IMG/VR virus record: IMGVR_UViG_3300037041_000526
Location: 1-29,284 of that record
Source: a virus
DNA length: 29,284 nt
Strand: one strand, 5' to 3'
Below are positions 5,502 to 12,663 of the stretch, piece by piece. Positions within the stretch are counted from its first letter, which is position 1, and every line of letters starts with the position of its first letter. The position numbers were made by a program, and so were the translations under genes. Below the pieces are notes generated by a model. The model was not told the origin of the DNA, made no database searches, and was given only the letters and a program-made list of their open reading frames with translations.

Positions 5502-6785
5502 ATGGAACTGATACCAACAGACGTTGAACAGATAGTGATTGGTCAGATACTTCTTGACCATTCGGTGATGTCTACTGCTGCACAGATATTAAGGGCAGAG
5601 CATTTCGGGAACGACGAATGCCGCGAAGCCTACGAAGCCTGTCTTTCGGTGTGGCGCGGAGGAACTGGAGTGGACCTGCTGACCATCGCTGTGCAGTTAC
5701 AGCGAGAGCAGAGCGCAGGAATCGGAGAGACAATGGCGAAGATGGTCGGCTGGACGATGAGAGTATCAGCACCGAGGAACTTCGAAGCACACGCTACAAT
5801 CATTCGTGAGTGCTACGCGTCGAGAATTCTAAAGGATGCTGGCGAGCAGCTGGTTCGTGGAACCATCGAAGGGAAGGAATACACGGAACTGATTGCACCT
5901 GCAACGCGGGCATTGGCAAAGGCATCGATGGCGGAAGACAAGCCTGACGTCAACGCAGGAACACGGGCGTTTGAACTGATGAACAGCAGCGACAGACCTT
6001 CGCCTACTTACCTACAAGTCGCTGGATTGGATTCGCTGGTGTGGATCCTTCCGGGGAATGTGGTGGCGATTCGTGCCGACCCTGGAGTAGGCAAGACGGC
6101 GTTCGTTCTTTCGGTGGTGATGAATCTGATGCCAAGAATCAAACCTTGGTTCGTCTCACTTGAGATGCCAGCGGATGAACTGATCAAGAGGGCGTTGTGT
6201 CAGATAGCGATGGTAGACATTCAGTCCGTGATGGTGGACCGGATGACAGCACAGGAGCGCAACAGACTGGCACAGGCAGCGTCGAACTACGCTGATATAC
6301 TTGGCACGCTGGACATCGACGATAGTGGAAGCATGACCATTGATGAGTTCGCAGCCAAGGCTGAGAACAGAGTGAAGAACGGTGCAGGTCTCATCGTAGT
6401 AGACTACGCTCAACTGATGAGCGCAGATAGAAAGCTATACACCAACAAAGTTCAAGAACTGGAAGCGATATCGATGGGCATCCGCTCGACAGCAAGGAAG
6501 CTGAACGTGCCTATTCTTCTGATCGTCCATGTCAACAAACAAGGCGAAGACCACGGCACGATTCAGTTCGAGAAAGATGCTCACGTCAGGATGCACCTGT
6601 CGCGTGATGCTGATCAGATGACCATCGATGTGCTGAAGAATCGAAACGGAAGACCAGGCAAGATCACTACACCTTGCATGATGCGTTACGGCATCGTCGG
6701 CAGGAGCAGCCCGCCAAGCTGGGCGCAAGCTGATGACGAGTTCAACACGACACCACATCCGGACCGGAATCACACACCATTCTAA
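5502..6785 (+). CDS. dnaB: Replicative DNA helicase, DnaB family
   Basis: The protein has 427 residues. The N-terminal domain (about 1-105) begins with the DnaB-type VEQIVIGQILLD helix and includes LRAEHFGNDECREAY. The RecA-like motor carries Walker A RADPGVGKTAF (191-201), SLEMPADEL (219-226), Walker B LIVVDYAQLM (297-306), IVHVNKQ (341-347) and KNRNGRPGK (379-387), the DnaB order. It unwinds the phage fork as a hexamer. It starts 2 nt after the initiator gene. The C-terminus (about 395-427) is Pro- and His-rich and is probably disordered. Confidence 0.93.
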   Translation: MELIPTDVEQIVIGQILLDHSVMSTAAQILRAEHFGNDECREAYEACLSVWRGGTGVDLLTIAVQLQREQSAGIGETMAKMVGWTMRVSAPRNFEAHATIIRECYASRILKDAGEQLVRGTIEGKEYTELIAPATRALAKASMAEDKPDVNAGTRAFELMNSSDRPSPTYLQVAGLDSLVWILPGNVVAIRADPGVGKTAFVLSVVMNLMPRIKPWFVSLEMPADELIKRALCQIAMVDIQSVMVDRMTAQERNRLAQAASNYADILGTLDIDDSGSMTIDEFAAKAENRVKNGAGLIVVDYAQLMSADRKLYTNKVQELEAISMGIRSTARKLNVPILLIVHVNKQGEDHGTIQFEKDAHVRMHLSRDADQMTIDVLKNRNGRPGKITTPCMMRYGIVGRSSPPSWAQADDEFNTTPHPDRNHTPF

Positions 6786-6795
6786 ACACACACAC

Positions 6796-7230
6796 ATGAA
6801 ACACGTTGCAGTAGCAATCGCCATTCTGTTCGCACAGATGGCACAGGCACAGGTCAAGGAGTTGCTGGAGAGTTACCACGAAGCGACCAGCACCAAGCCG
6901 ATGAACGATGAAGCGTTCTATCTCGCATCCGGCCACGCATTCAAGCCATACCCAACGAGCATCGTCGGAACGTCTGATTGTCTTGGCACATGGTCTACAT
7001 TATTGGTGGTCATGCAGCGAGACCACAAGCACCTGGGCCGAACGGTGAACAAGGTGGTGCTTCCGAAGAGCGTTGTATCGATGACTGACTACGAAGCGAT
7101 GTCTGTGATGCTGCGGCTTGACCAAGCATCAGTCAAGGTACACGACGAGTTCCTGGTGAAGGGTGATACGATCGTGCTTTGCCTGTCCATGAAGCAGAAA
7201 GGAAGCAGCGTAACCCTTCTTGCCAAATGA
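6796..7230 (+). CDS. Exported protein with signal peptide, unknown function
   Basis: The protein has 144 residues. The ATG at 6796 follows a CA-repeat leader (6786-6795). The frame is open upstream, but only this start gives a clean signal peptide: MKH, a hydrophobic run VAVAIAILFAQM, then AQA-Q as cleavage site, a form typical of Bacteroidota. The mature part is about 125 residues, mixed alpha/beta, with two Cys (SDCLGTW and IVLCLSM). A phage-coded periplasmic protein could act in superinfection exclusion or envelope protection; that is inference. Confidence 0.78.
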   Translation: MKHVAVAIAILFAQMAQAQVKELLESYHEATSTKPMNDEAFYLASGHAFKPYPTSIVGTSDCLGTWSTLLVVMQRDHKHLGRTVNKVVLPKSVVSMTDYEAMSVMLRLDQASVKVHDEFLVKGDTIVLCLSMKQKGSSVTLLAK

Positions 7231-7421
7231 TGGAGGACGAACTGATCTACGCGGACGAGAACGGCATGATTGAGATGGTCGATACTGGTTCCAAGCTGCG
7301 ATTCGTCGTGACGAAGAAGGACGGAAGAGAAGTATGGACGAACGATCTCGAACGAGCGCATCAACTGCTTGCAGGGAAAATACAAACACCGAAGAACGAT
7401 GTTGAGGAAACAACTGAGTGA
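7227..7421 (+). CDS. Small protein, unknown function
   Basis: The protein has 64 residues and starts at the ATG of the ATGA overlap with the previous gene (MMEDELIYADENG). The body is a likely beta-hairpin domain (IEMVDTGSKLRFVVTKKDGR) followed by a helix with a charged tail. No family is recognised. It overlaps the next gene by 23 bp. Confidence 0.62.
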   Translation: MMEDELIYADENGMIEMVDTGSKLRFVVTKKDGREVWTNDLERAHQLLAGKIQTPKNDVEETTE

Positions 7422-7665
7422 CGCAGTAGGACAGCGTCAGAGAGCAATCACGCAGGGTTACAGCAAGCGCAAGGACGCTGCACGACTGAACGTTGCACTG
7501 ATCAGAGCGCAGCAGTTCCTGCACAGCTATCCTGTCGCGAACGACGAGCGCGTGAAGGACTGGTGCAAATCACACGAAGACGATGTGCGATTGATAGTGA
7601 TGTCATCACACCTTGAAAGACTGAAGATGCTGCTTCCCGTTTCTCAACTTCCACAAACGACATGA
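7399..7665 (+). CDS. Small basic helical protein, unknown function
   Basis: The protein has 88 residues from the ATG at 7399 and overlaps the previous gene by 23 bp. It is predicted helical with a basic N-terminal half (MLRKQLSDAVGQRQRAITQG) and a single Trp-Cys pair (VKDWCKSH). Alternative upstream starts are not ATG. It is linked to the next gene by a 4-bp ATGA overlap. No family is recognised; the basic character would suit nucleic acid binding. Confidence 0.6.
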   Translation: MLRKQLSDAVGQRQRAITQGYSKRKDAARLNVALIRAQQFLHSYPVANDERVKDWCKSHEDDVRLIVMSSHLERLKMLLPVSQLPQTT

Positions 7666-7907
7666 CCACGATGGAGAACCAACCACAACCAAAGCGCGAA
7701 ACCTTCTTCCAATACTTGACCCGTCCGACTGGATTCGGTCGCACGTCATGGGTCGCGTTCGCGCTGATTCAATCAATGGTCATCGCTATGATATCAGCAG
7801 GGGCAGCTACCATCAACGAAGCTGGATGGGTGGCGTTCATCATGGCCGCAGCGATTGAAGCTGTTCTATTTGGGATGTCTTACGTCAACTACAAGCAAAC
7901 ACGATGA
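7662..7907 (+). CDS. Small membrane protein with two membrane segments
   Basis: The protein has 81 residues: a soluble N-terminus (about 1-28, with KRETFFQYLTRPTG), a membrane segment around WVAFALIQSMVIAMISAG (29-47), a short turn, a second segment around WVAFIMAAAIEAVLFGMS (56-73), and a basic tail. The hairpin topology and size would fit a holin, but no lysis gene lies beside it, so I leave the role open. It is coupled by ATGA on both sides. Confidence 0.65.
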   Translation: MTTMENQPQPKRETFFQYLTRPTGFGRTSWVAFALIQSMVIAMISAGAATINEAGWVAFIMAAAIEAVLFGMSYVNYKQTR

Positions 7908-8188
7908 GCAACACGAAACGAGAGGCGTTGTTGAGTGATGACGGAATCACAAAAATGGTTCCACCGGAGGCGGATTTTTATGACTGCGAACTGACAGCGA
8001 GCCGAGTGCGCGAAGTTTACGAAGCAGCCCGCGCCAAGGACGCAGAGTTGATACAGATGCTGGTGGATGAACTACGGATTCTGCGCATTGAGTTCGGCAA
8101 TAGCGTAGGACAGACCACAGAGATAGGCATTGGTTCTCTGTCTGCTGCCGAAGCTGCCGGATTCACACCTTTAGGCTCAACCAACTGA
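7904..8188 (+). CDS. Small acidic protein, unknown function
   Basis: The protein has 94 residues and begins in the ATGA overlap. A long central helix is likely (about 30-65: SRVREVYEAARAKDAELIQM, then LVDELRILRIEF), followed by a flexible Gly/Ala/Ser tail. The stop shares its last base with the next start (TGATG at 8186-8190). No family is recognised. Confidence 0.62.
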   Translation: MSNTKREALLSDDGITKMVPPEADFYDCELTASRVREVYEAARAKDAELIQMLVDELRILRIEFGNSVGQTTEIGIGSLSAAEAAGFTPLGSTN

Positions 8189-8349
8189 TGAGCGAAGCCT
8201 ACTGGCAAGGCCGCAAGATGGGAGTCGCGATGCGTGGAAGCATGGACGACATCGAGTGGCTGAATCCGTATGCACACGGAAGCATTGACGCGATGGAGTG
8301 GGACCGAGGATTCAACCACGGCAGATATGCGAACAATTATGACGATTAA
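8188..8349 (+). CDS. Rmf/CrpP-like small protein
   Basis: This 53-residue protein follows the TGATG junction and overlaps the next gene by 11 bp. It carries a pattern of the ribosome modulation factor/CrpP group: YWQGRKMGVAMRG at the start, then NPYAHGSIDAMEWDRGFNHG, that is G..A...G, NPY, a small residue pair, then W-x-x-G-F. In bacteria, Rmf dimerises ribosomes into an inactive form; CrpP-like proteins of similar size occur on plasmids and phages. The phage version may act on host ribosomes, but the family link rests on a short motif. Confidence 0.55.
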   Translation: MSEAYWQGRKMGVAMRGSMDDIEWLNPYAHGSIDAMEWDRGFNHGRYANNYDD

Positions 8350-8758
8350 GACCAAGACGTATTGGATGGGACAGGCCGACAAGTGGTTCAGCGAGTTCGT
8401 CCGTCTCAGAGACAGCGACGATGAAGGAATAGCAACTTGCGTGACCAGCGGACGGCGAATGCATTGGCGCGAACTGGATTGTGGACACTACGTCAGCAGA
8501 GCGAAGCAAGCCACGCGATACGACGAACGGAACTGCCACGCACAGAGCAAGGGCCATAACAGATTTCAAGGCGGGCATTTCCCCGAACACGGTTTACGGA
8601 TCAACGAGATGTACGGACCAGGCACCGCCGACGAGTTGATTCGAAAGGGCATGATGCGATGCCCGCGAACGATTCACGACTTCAGATACCTGGCCGAGAC
8701 CTACAAGATGAAGGTGATGGAAATCAAAGCAGCGAACCCCAACAAGTACACACGATGA
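8339..8758 (+). CDS. ninG: NinG/Rap-like recombination protein with altered zinc residues
   Basis: The protein has 139 residues. It has the NinG core: WFSEFVRLRD, CVTSGRRMHWRELDCGHYVS, RYDERNCHAQSKGHN, GGHFPEHGLRINEMYG. Lambda NinG (Rap) cuts recombination intermediates such as D-loops and Holliday junctions. As I recall the family, two C-x-x-C pairs hold zinc; here they read C-V-T-S and S-K-G-H, so three of the four expected Cys are Ser or His. The DCGHYVSR and TRYDERN motifs are intact. The start at 8339 lies inside the end of the Rmf-like gene. Confidence 0.75.
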   Translation: MTIKTKTYWMGQADKWFSEFVRLRDSDDEGIATCVTSGRRMHWRELDCGHYVSRAKQATRYDERNCHAQSKGHNRFQGGHFPEHGLRINEMYGPGTADELIRKGMMRCPRTIHDFRYLAETYKMKVMEIKAANPNKYTR

Positions 8759-9231
8759 TAGTGACATTGACTGACGGCGAGATTGAAGTATGCCGCATGA
8801 TTGCACAGATGCGAGACAGGCAGAACACGGGCATCAACCACGAGAAGGTCAGCAACAAGACGCAGGAACAGCAGACCTTCGAAGGCGTGATGGGCGAAGT
8901 GGCGTTTGCCAAGGCAATGAACGTGTATCCTGACCTGTCCACCGAGCCGAGGAAGAACGGCTACGACTGCACGTACAAGGATAAAAGATGGGACATTAAG
9001 GCTACTGAATGCCGAACTGGACATCTACTGATTCCGAGTACGAAGAACAATCCTGATGTGGACGTTTACGCACTTGCAATCCTTCACGCGTTCCACGTGG
9101 AACTAATCGGCTGGGCATACAAGACAGACCTGATGCAGCCGGAGAACTTGAAAGACCTGGGCAAAGGTCTCAGCTATATGTTGACCCAACAGCAGCTAAG
9201 GAAGTTCAAACAAGACCTGCAACACGCATGA
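8755..9231 (+). CDS. Putative PD-(D/E)XK nuclease
   Basis: The protein has 158 residues from the ATG of the ATGA overlap. Key blocks are FEGVMGEVAFAKAMNVYPDL (about 40-60), which carries an acidic residue in a helix, NGYDCTYKDKRWDIKAT (about 67-85) with D...D-x-K, and TGHLLIPSTKNN and VDVYALAILHAF, with an AGW-like strand after it. The G-x-Y-D, D-x-K order matches small phage proteins with a restriction-endonuclease-like fold. It follows the NinG gene, so a role in DNA processing is likely. Catalytic activity is inferred from the motif only. Confidence 0.58.
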   Translation: MIVTLTDGEIEVCRMIAQMRDRQNTGINHEKVSNKTQEQQTFEGVMGEVAFAKAMNVYPDLSTEPRKNGYDCTYKDKRWDIKATECRTGHLLIPSTKNNPDVDVYALAILHAFHVELIGWAYKTDLMQPENLKDLGKGLSYMLTQQQLRKFKQDLQHA

Positions 9232-9875
9232 ACTACAGACTGCTGTTAAAGTACCCAACGCGAGCAAGGCCGGAGCAGTTCGTTGAAACGCTGAACGAAT
9301 ATGTGTTCAAGCTGGACCGACCTGACCTGGCCGAAGTAGTGATCAGCTGCGATGTTGATGACAGCACGATGGCGCAGTACGGTCACATGACATCCATTCA
9401 CTACGGGCGGAACAGGAGCAAGGTGCAAGCTATCAACGCCGATGTTGACAAGGCGCAAAGCGAATGGGACATCCTTCTGCTTGTCAGCGATGACATGATC
9501 CCGCAGGTGCAGGGATATGATACCAAGATCAGGAAGCAGTTCGCCAAACACTATCCCGATACCGATGGGGAACTATGGCTGTATGATGGCCGTCAGGACA
9601 GGATCAACACGATTCAATGTTTGGGACGTAAACGATACGACCACCTTGGGTACATTTATCATCCGGCTTACACCAGTCTGTGGTGCGACAATGAAGCGAC
9701 AGACGTAGGTATTCGCGATGGAAAGCTGACCTTCGTGGAGGAATGCATCATCAAGAACGAATCACCTGACTGGGGAGGGAACCAGCGGGGCGATGAGTTA
9801 TACCGAAGGAACAACAAGTTCTATCACGCTGACCGCAGAGTCTACGAGCAACGCAAACGCAAAGGCTTCACATGA
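9228..9875 (+). CDS. Glycosyltransferase-like protein (GT-A fold), first of the sugar island
   Basis: The protein has 215 residues. It begins LLLKYPTRARPEQF, then VVISCDVDDSTM (37-48), YGRNRSKVQAINADVD (59-74), and DILLLVSDDM (81-90), a pattern of GT-A glycosyltransferases with D-x-D-like acids. The middle part GYDTKIRKQFAKHYPDTDG, LGYIYHPAYTSLWCDNEATD is a block I associate with phage GT proteins. It opens a run of coupled sugar genes. The acceptor is unknown: DNA, virion protein or host glycan. Confidence 0.65.
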   Translation: MNYRLLLKYPTRARPEQFVETLNEYVFKLDRPDLAEVVISCDVDDSTMAQYGHMTSIHYGRNRSKVQAINADVDKAQSEWDILLLVSDDMIPQVQGYDTKIRKQFAKHYPDTDGELWLYDGRQDRINTIQCLGRKRYDHLGYIYHPAYTSLWCDNEATDVGIRDGKLTFVEECIIKNESPDWGGNQRGDELYRRNNKFYHADRRVYEQRKRKGFT

Positions 9876-10471
9876 GATCGCAGAACAACGAAGAGGCATT
9901 GGTCAAAGAATACTTTGGAACCAAGGCGGGAACCTTCATCGACATCGGTGCGAACGATGGCATGACCTTGTCGAACACCTATGCCGCAGCGCAGCGTGGA
10001 TGGAAGGGAGTGATGGTAGAACCATCGCCATCGGCATTCGCCAAGCTGTTGCCTAACATGAAGGGGCTGGATGTGCAATGCGTTCAAGCAGCAATCAACG
10101 ACAAGGCCGGAACGCAGACGCTGTACGATTCGGGAGAACATCTGAACGTGGGCGATACTGCTCTGCTATCTACTTTGGAAATCGAACACACGCACAAGTG
10201 GGGATGCACCTTTGAAAGCGTTGACGTTCGCGTGATCACCTTCGCGCAACTGCTCAAAGAAGTGAACATCGAACGGGCGGACCTGGTCAGCATCGATGCC
10301 GAAGGAGTTGACATGAATGTTCTCAAGCAGATCGACCTTCTTCAGATAGGCTGCAAGATGTTGATCATCGAACACGAACACGCCAACGAAGTTGAGATGC
10401 TGGAGTATTGCAGATCCTACGGCATGAAGAAGTACGCAAGGAACCATCAGAACTTGATCATGATCCGATGA
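9872..10471 (+). CDS. FkbM-family SAM-dependent methyltransferase
   Basis: The protein has 199 residues. The SAM-binding motif FIDIGANDG (22-30), VEPSP (49-53) and LVSIDAEGVDM (138-148) are the signature blocks of the FkbM family. These enzymes mostly O-methylate sugars or other small groups. The gene lies between two glycosyltransferase genes with 4-bp overlaps, so a methyl group on a sugar made by this operon is the simplest reading. No Cys-based or DNA-base methylase motif such as DPPY is present. Confidence 0.85.
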   Translation: MRSQNNEEALVKEYFGTKAGTFIDIGANDGMTLSNTYAAAQRGWKGVMVEPSPSAFAKLLPNMKGLDVQCVQAAINDKAGTQTLYDSGEHLNVGDTALLSTLEIEHTHKWGCTFESVDVRVITFAQLLKEVNIERADLVSIDAEGVDMNVLKQIDLLQIGCKMLIIEHEHANEVEMLEYCRSYGMKKYARNHQNLIMIR

Positions 10472-11046
10472 AGCTATCAATCTGCATCGCGACGATACCT
10501 GGCAGGGAGCATCTCTTCGGTAAGCTGATGGCACATCTATGGCGGCAGAGTGCTGGGCTACCTGTGGAGATCATCTACGATGCCAGCGACAAGCACGTGA
10601 TGAGCATCGGCGCAAAGCGACAGCGACTGATTGAAGCGGCAAGCGGTGACTACGTTGTCTTCATTGACGATGATGATTGGGTGCCGGACAACTACGTGGA
10701 AGACATTCTGCAAGCTACCTTGACAACACCGGACTGCATTGGATTCAAGGTCGAAGTGAACGGGATGGGGCGGAGGAAGTACGCGAGCGCATCGAATCGG
10801 TGGGAGCGATGGGGCGAGAAGGTGGAGGGTCAAGACTACGTTAGAACGATTTACCACAAGAACCCTGTCCTGCGCGAACACGCGTTGAAGATTGGTTACC
10901 GAGATATGCGCTTTGCCGAAGATCACGAATACAGCGACAGGCTGAAAGCATCGGGGCTGCTGAAGAAGGAAGTCTACCTTGACAAGGTGCTGTACATCTA
11001 CCGCTACAAGCACGAACCAATCAAGCAGAAGTTCGGCATCAAATGA
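10468..11046 (+). CDS. Family 2 glycosyltransferase
   Basis: The protein has 192 residues from ATG 10468, in an ATGA overlap. The N-terminus LSICIATIPGREHLFGKLM and YVVFIDDDDWVPDNY (62-76) are typical of GT2 enzymes, where the Asp residues bind the metal and nucleotide sugar. MRFAEDHEYSDRLKASG (147-163) supplies the ED catalytic base region. It is short for GT2, but the core is complete. Confidence 0.85.
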   Translation: MKLSICIATIPGREHLFGKLMAHLWRQSAGLPVEIIYDASDKHVMSIGAKRQRLIEAASGDYVVFIDDDDWVPDNYVEDILQATLTTPDCIGFKVEVNGMGRRKYASASNRWERWGEKVEGQDYVRTIYHKNPVLREHALKIGYRDMRFAEDHEYSDRLKASGLLKKEVYLDKVLYIYRYKHEPIKQKFGIK

Positions 11047-11774
11047 TAGTGACAACAGGGACCGGACTAACATCATGCCTATCGGTCAGGCTGCACGATG
11101 CTCACACCTACGCAAGGTATCACGGCTACTGGCCGAATGAAATCGACAGCAGCAAGCAGTTCGACATTTACAAGGTGAACCCATCAGAGCGCATTGACAC
11201 GCTCCTGCTTGGTGACTACAAGCAGCCAAGCATCAACCCAACTGGTTATGACCACGGCTGGCAGTACGGATGGTACGACGAGATTGACTTAGGAAACCTT
11301 TCACGGATTGCGATCGATGTCTGCCGACCATCGAACAACGTTCTCTCACAAGCAGCAGAGTACAGGAACAACATCGGCGATGCGACCTGTGTGATCTACA
11401 GGGGCAACGACAAAGCGAAAGAAATCGCGCCGATTGACTACAGCACAGCAATCGAAGCAGCATCGTCCATAGGCGGACCCTTCTTCGTGCAGACGGATGA
11501 ACAAGAGTTCTTGGAAGCATTCCTCAAAGCACATCCGAACACGGGCTACACCGACGAACTGCCGAGGATCCATAAGAACCATGACAAGTACGTGATGCCT
11601 GTGAATCGTAGTACCTTCGCTATTAAGTTCAACGCCATGCTGTGGGCGTTGGGCCAAGCTAACAAGCTGTTGATCACGACAGGGAACACGGGCATATGGC
11701 CTGTCCTTTATCGTGGGCATACGAACAGAGTTTGGCAGTTACACGGACAGCATCAGACCTGGAAGAAGATATGA
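11043..11774 (+). CDS. Glycosyltransferase, fucosyltransferase-like
   Basis: The protein has 243 residues. CVIYRGNDKAKEIAP is a variant of the H-x-R-R-x-D-K donor-binding block of GDP-fucose transferases (GT11/GT23 type), followed by PFFVQTDEQEFLEAF and, near the end, NKLLITTGNTGIWPVLYRG. The N-terminal part SVRLHDAHTYARYHG is less typical. It is coupled to the GT2 gene by ATGA. The family call is moderate; a different nucleotide-sugar transferase is possible. Confidence 0.55.
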   Translation: MIVTTGTGLTSCLSVRLHDAHTYARYHGYWPNEIDSSKQFDIYKVNPSERIDTLLLGDYKQPSINPTGYDHGWQYGWYDEIDLGNLSRIAIDVCRPSNNVLSQAAEYRNNIGDATCVIYRGNDKAKEIAPIDYSTAIEAASSIGGPFFVQTDEQEFLEAFLKAHPNTGYTDELPRIHKNHDKYVMPVNRSTFAIKFNAMLWALGQANKLLITTGNTGIWPVLYRGHTNRVWQLHGQHQTWKKI

Positions 11775-11932
11775 GATACATCGCAGCCCCTTTGGCTATC
11801 ATCATCGCCATCATGGGCGTGATCGTCTTACTGCCCGCCCTGCCGTTCATCGCCTGTGCTGGCATCTTCCTGGTCATTGCCGCTGGATTCGCGGAGATCA
11901 GCAAACGAAAGAAGGGAAATACCAACGCGTGA
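11771..11932 (+). CDS. Tiny membrane protein in the sugar island
   Basis: The protein has 53 residues from ATG 11771 (ATGA overlap with the previous gene). It has two hydrophobic stretches, APLAIIIAIMGVIVLLP and PFIACAGIFLVIAAGF, joined by a short turn, and a basic tail EISKRKKGN. The stop shares its last base with the next start (TGATG at 11930-11934). It could anchor a glycan enzyme at the membrane or be an unrelated small membrane protein. Confidence 0.6.
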   Translation: MRYIAAPLAIIIAIMGVIVLLPALPFIACAGIFLVIAAGFAEISKRKKGNTNA

Positions 11933-12663
11933 TGAAAGTACCAACAGGAAAGCTGAAGCCGAACCCATCGAACCCACGCATCCTGCGCGACGAGAAGTTC
12001 CTCAAGCTGAAGGCAAGCATTGAATCGTTCCCCGATATGCTCAACAAGCGGCCTATCGTGGCCGTGACCGACACCGATGGCAAGTACATGGTGATCGGCG
12101 GGAACATGAGGCTGCGGGCCTGTCAAGATCTGAAGCTGAAGGAAGTGCCAATCATCCTGGCTGACGAATGGACGGAAGAGCAGCGCCTGGAATTCATCAT
12201 CAAGGACAACGTGGGCTTCGGGGAATGGGACTGGGACCAACTGGCGAACGAATGGGACGCTGGCAAGTTGGAGGCGTGGGGACTGGACGTGCCGAACCTT
12301 GATGACGAGGACGATACCTACACGAAGAAGATTGAAGCACCGCTGTATGAACCGAAAGGGGCCAAGCCGAGCGAGGCTGAACTATACGATACACAGAAGT
12401 GCGATGAGTTGATCAAGCAGGTCAACGAAACCAAAGGGCTAACGGATATCGAGAAGCGATTCCTGATTGCAGCAGCCAAACGACACATCGTCTTTGACTA
12501 CGAGATGATTGCTGAGTTCTATGCTCATTCGTCCGAGCAAGTGCAGGAACTGATGGAGCGTTCCGCGCTGGTGATCATTGACTTCTCGCAAGCGATTGAA
12601 GAGGGATATGTCAAGTTGAGCAAAGACCTGGTTCAACAATACGGGGAGGAATATGGCAATTGA
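11932..12663 (+). CDS. ParB/sulfiredoxin-domain protein of modification islands
   Basis: The protein has 243 residues. The ParB/Srx N-terminal domain shows KLKPNPSNPRIL, KLKASIESFPDML, RPIVAV and MVIGGNMRLRACQDL (G-G-x-x-R). A middle linker precedes a helical C-terminal domain with LTDIEKRFLIAAAKRHIVF, DYEMIAEFYAHSSEQVQELM and ALVIIDFSQAIEEGYVKL. There is no helix-turn-helix as in partition ParB. I recall this domain layout next to TAGT glycosyltransferases in phage operons, which is what follows here (11-bp overlap). ParB/Srx domains bind nucleotides, so a role in base modification is plausible. Confidence 0.78.
   Translation: MKVPTGKLKPNPSNPRILRDEKFLKLKASIESFPDMLNKRPIVAVTDTDGKYMVIGGNMRLRACQDLKLKEVPIILADEWTEEQRLEFIIKDNVGFGEWDWDQLANEWDAGKLEAWGLDVPNLDDEDDTYTKKIEAPLYEPKGAKPSEAELYDTQKCDELIKQVNETKGLTDIEKRFLIAAAKRHIVFDYEMIAEFYAHSSEQVQELMERSALVIIDFSQAIEEGYVKLSKDLVQQYGEEYGN

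Noticed and set aside
7662-7907. Holin
   Set aside because: Two membrane segments fit, but no endolysin or spanin gene is nearby and the gene sits in an early/middle accessory cluster, so the function is left open.
9652-9659. TACATTTA as a promoter core
   Set aside because: It lies in the middle of a glycosyltransferase gene, lacks a TTG, and has no gene start nearby.
11932-12663. Plasmid-type partition protein ParB
   Set aside because: There is no ParA gene, no helix-turn-helix domain and no parS-like repeat; the C-terminal domain and the TAGT neighbour point to DNA modification.
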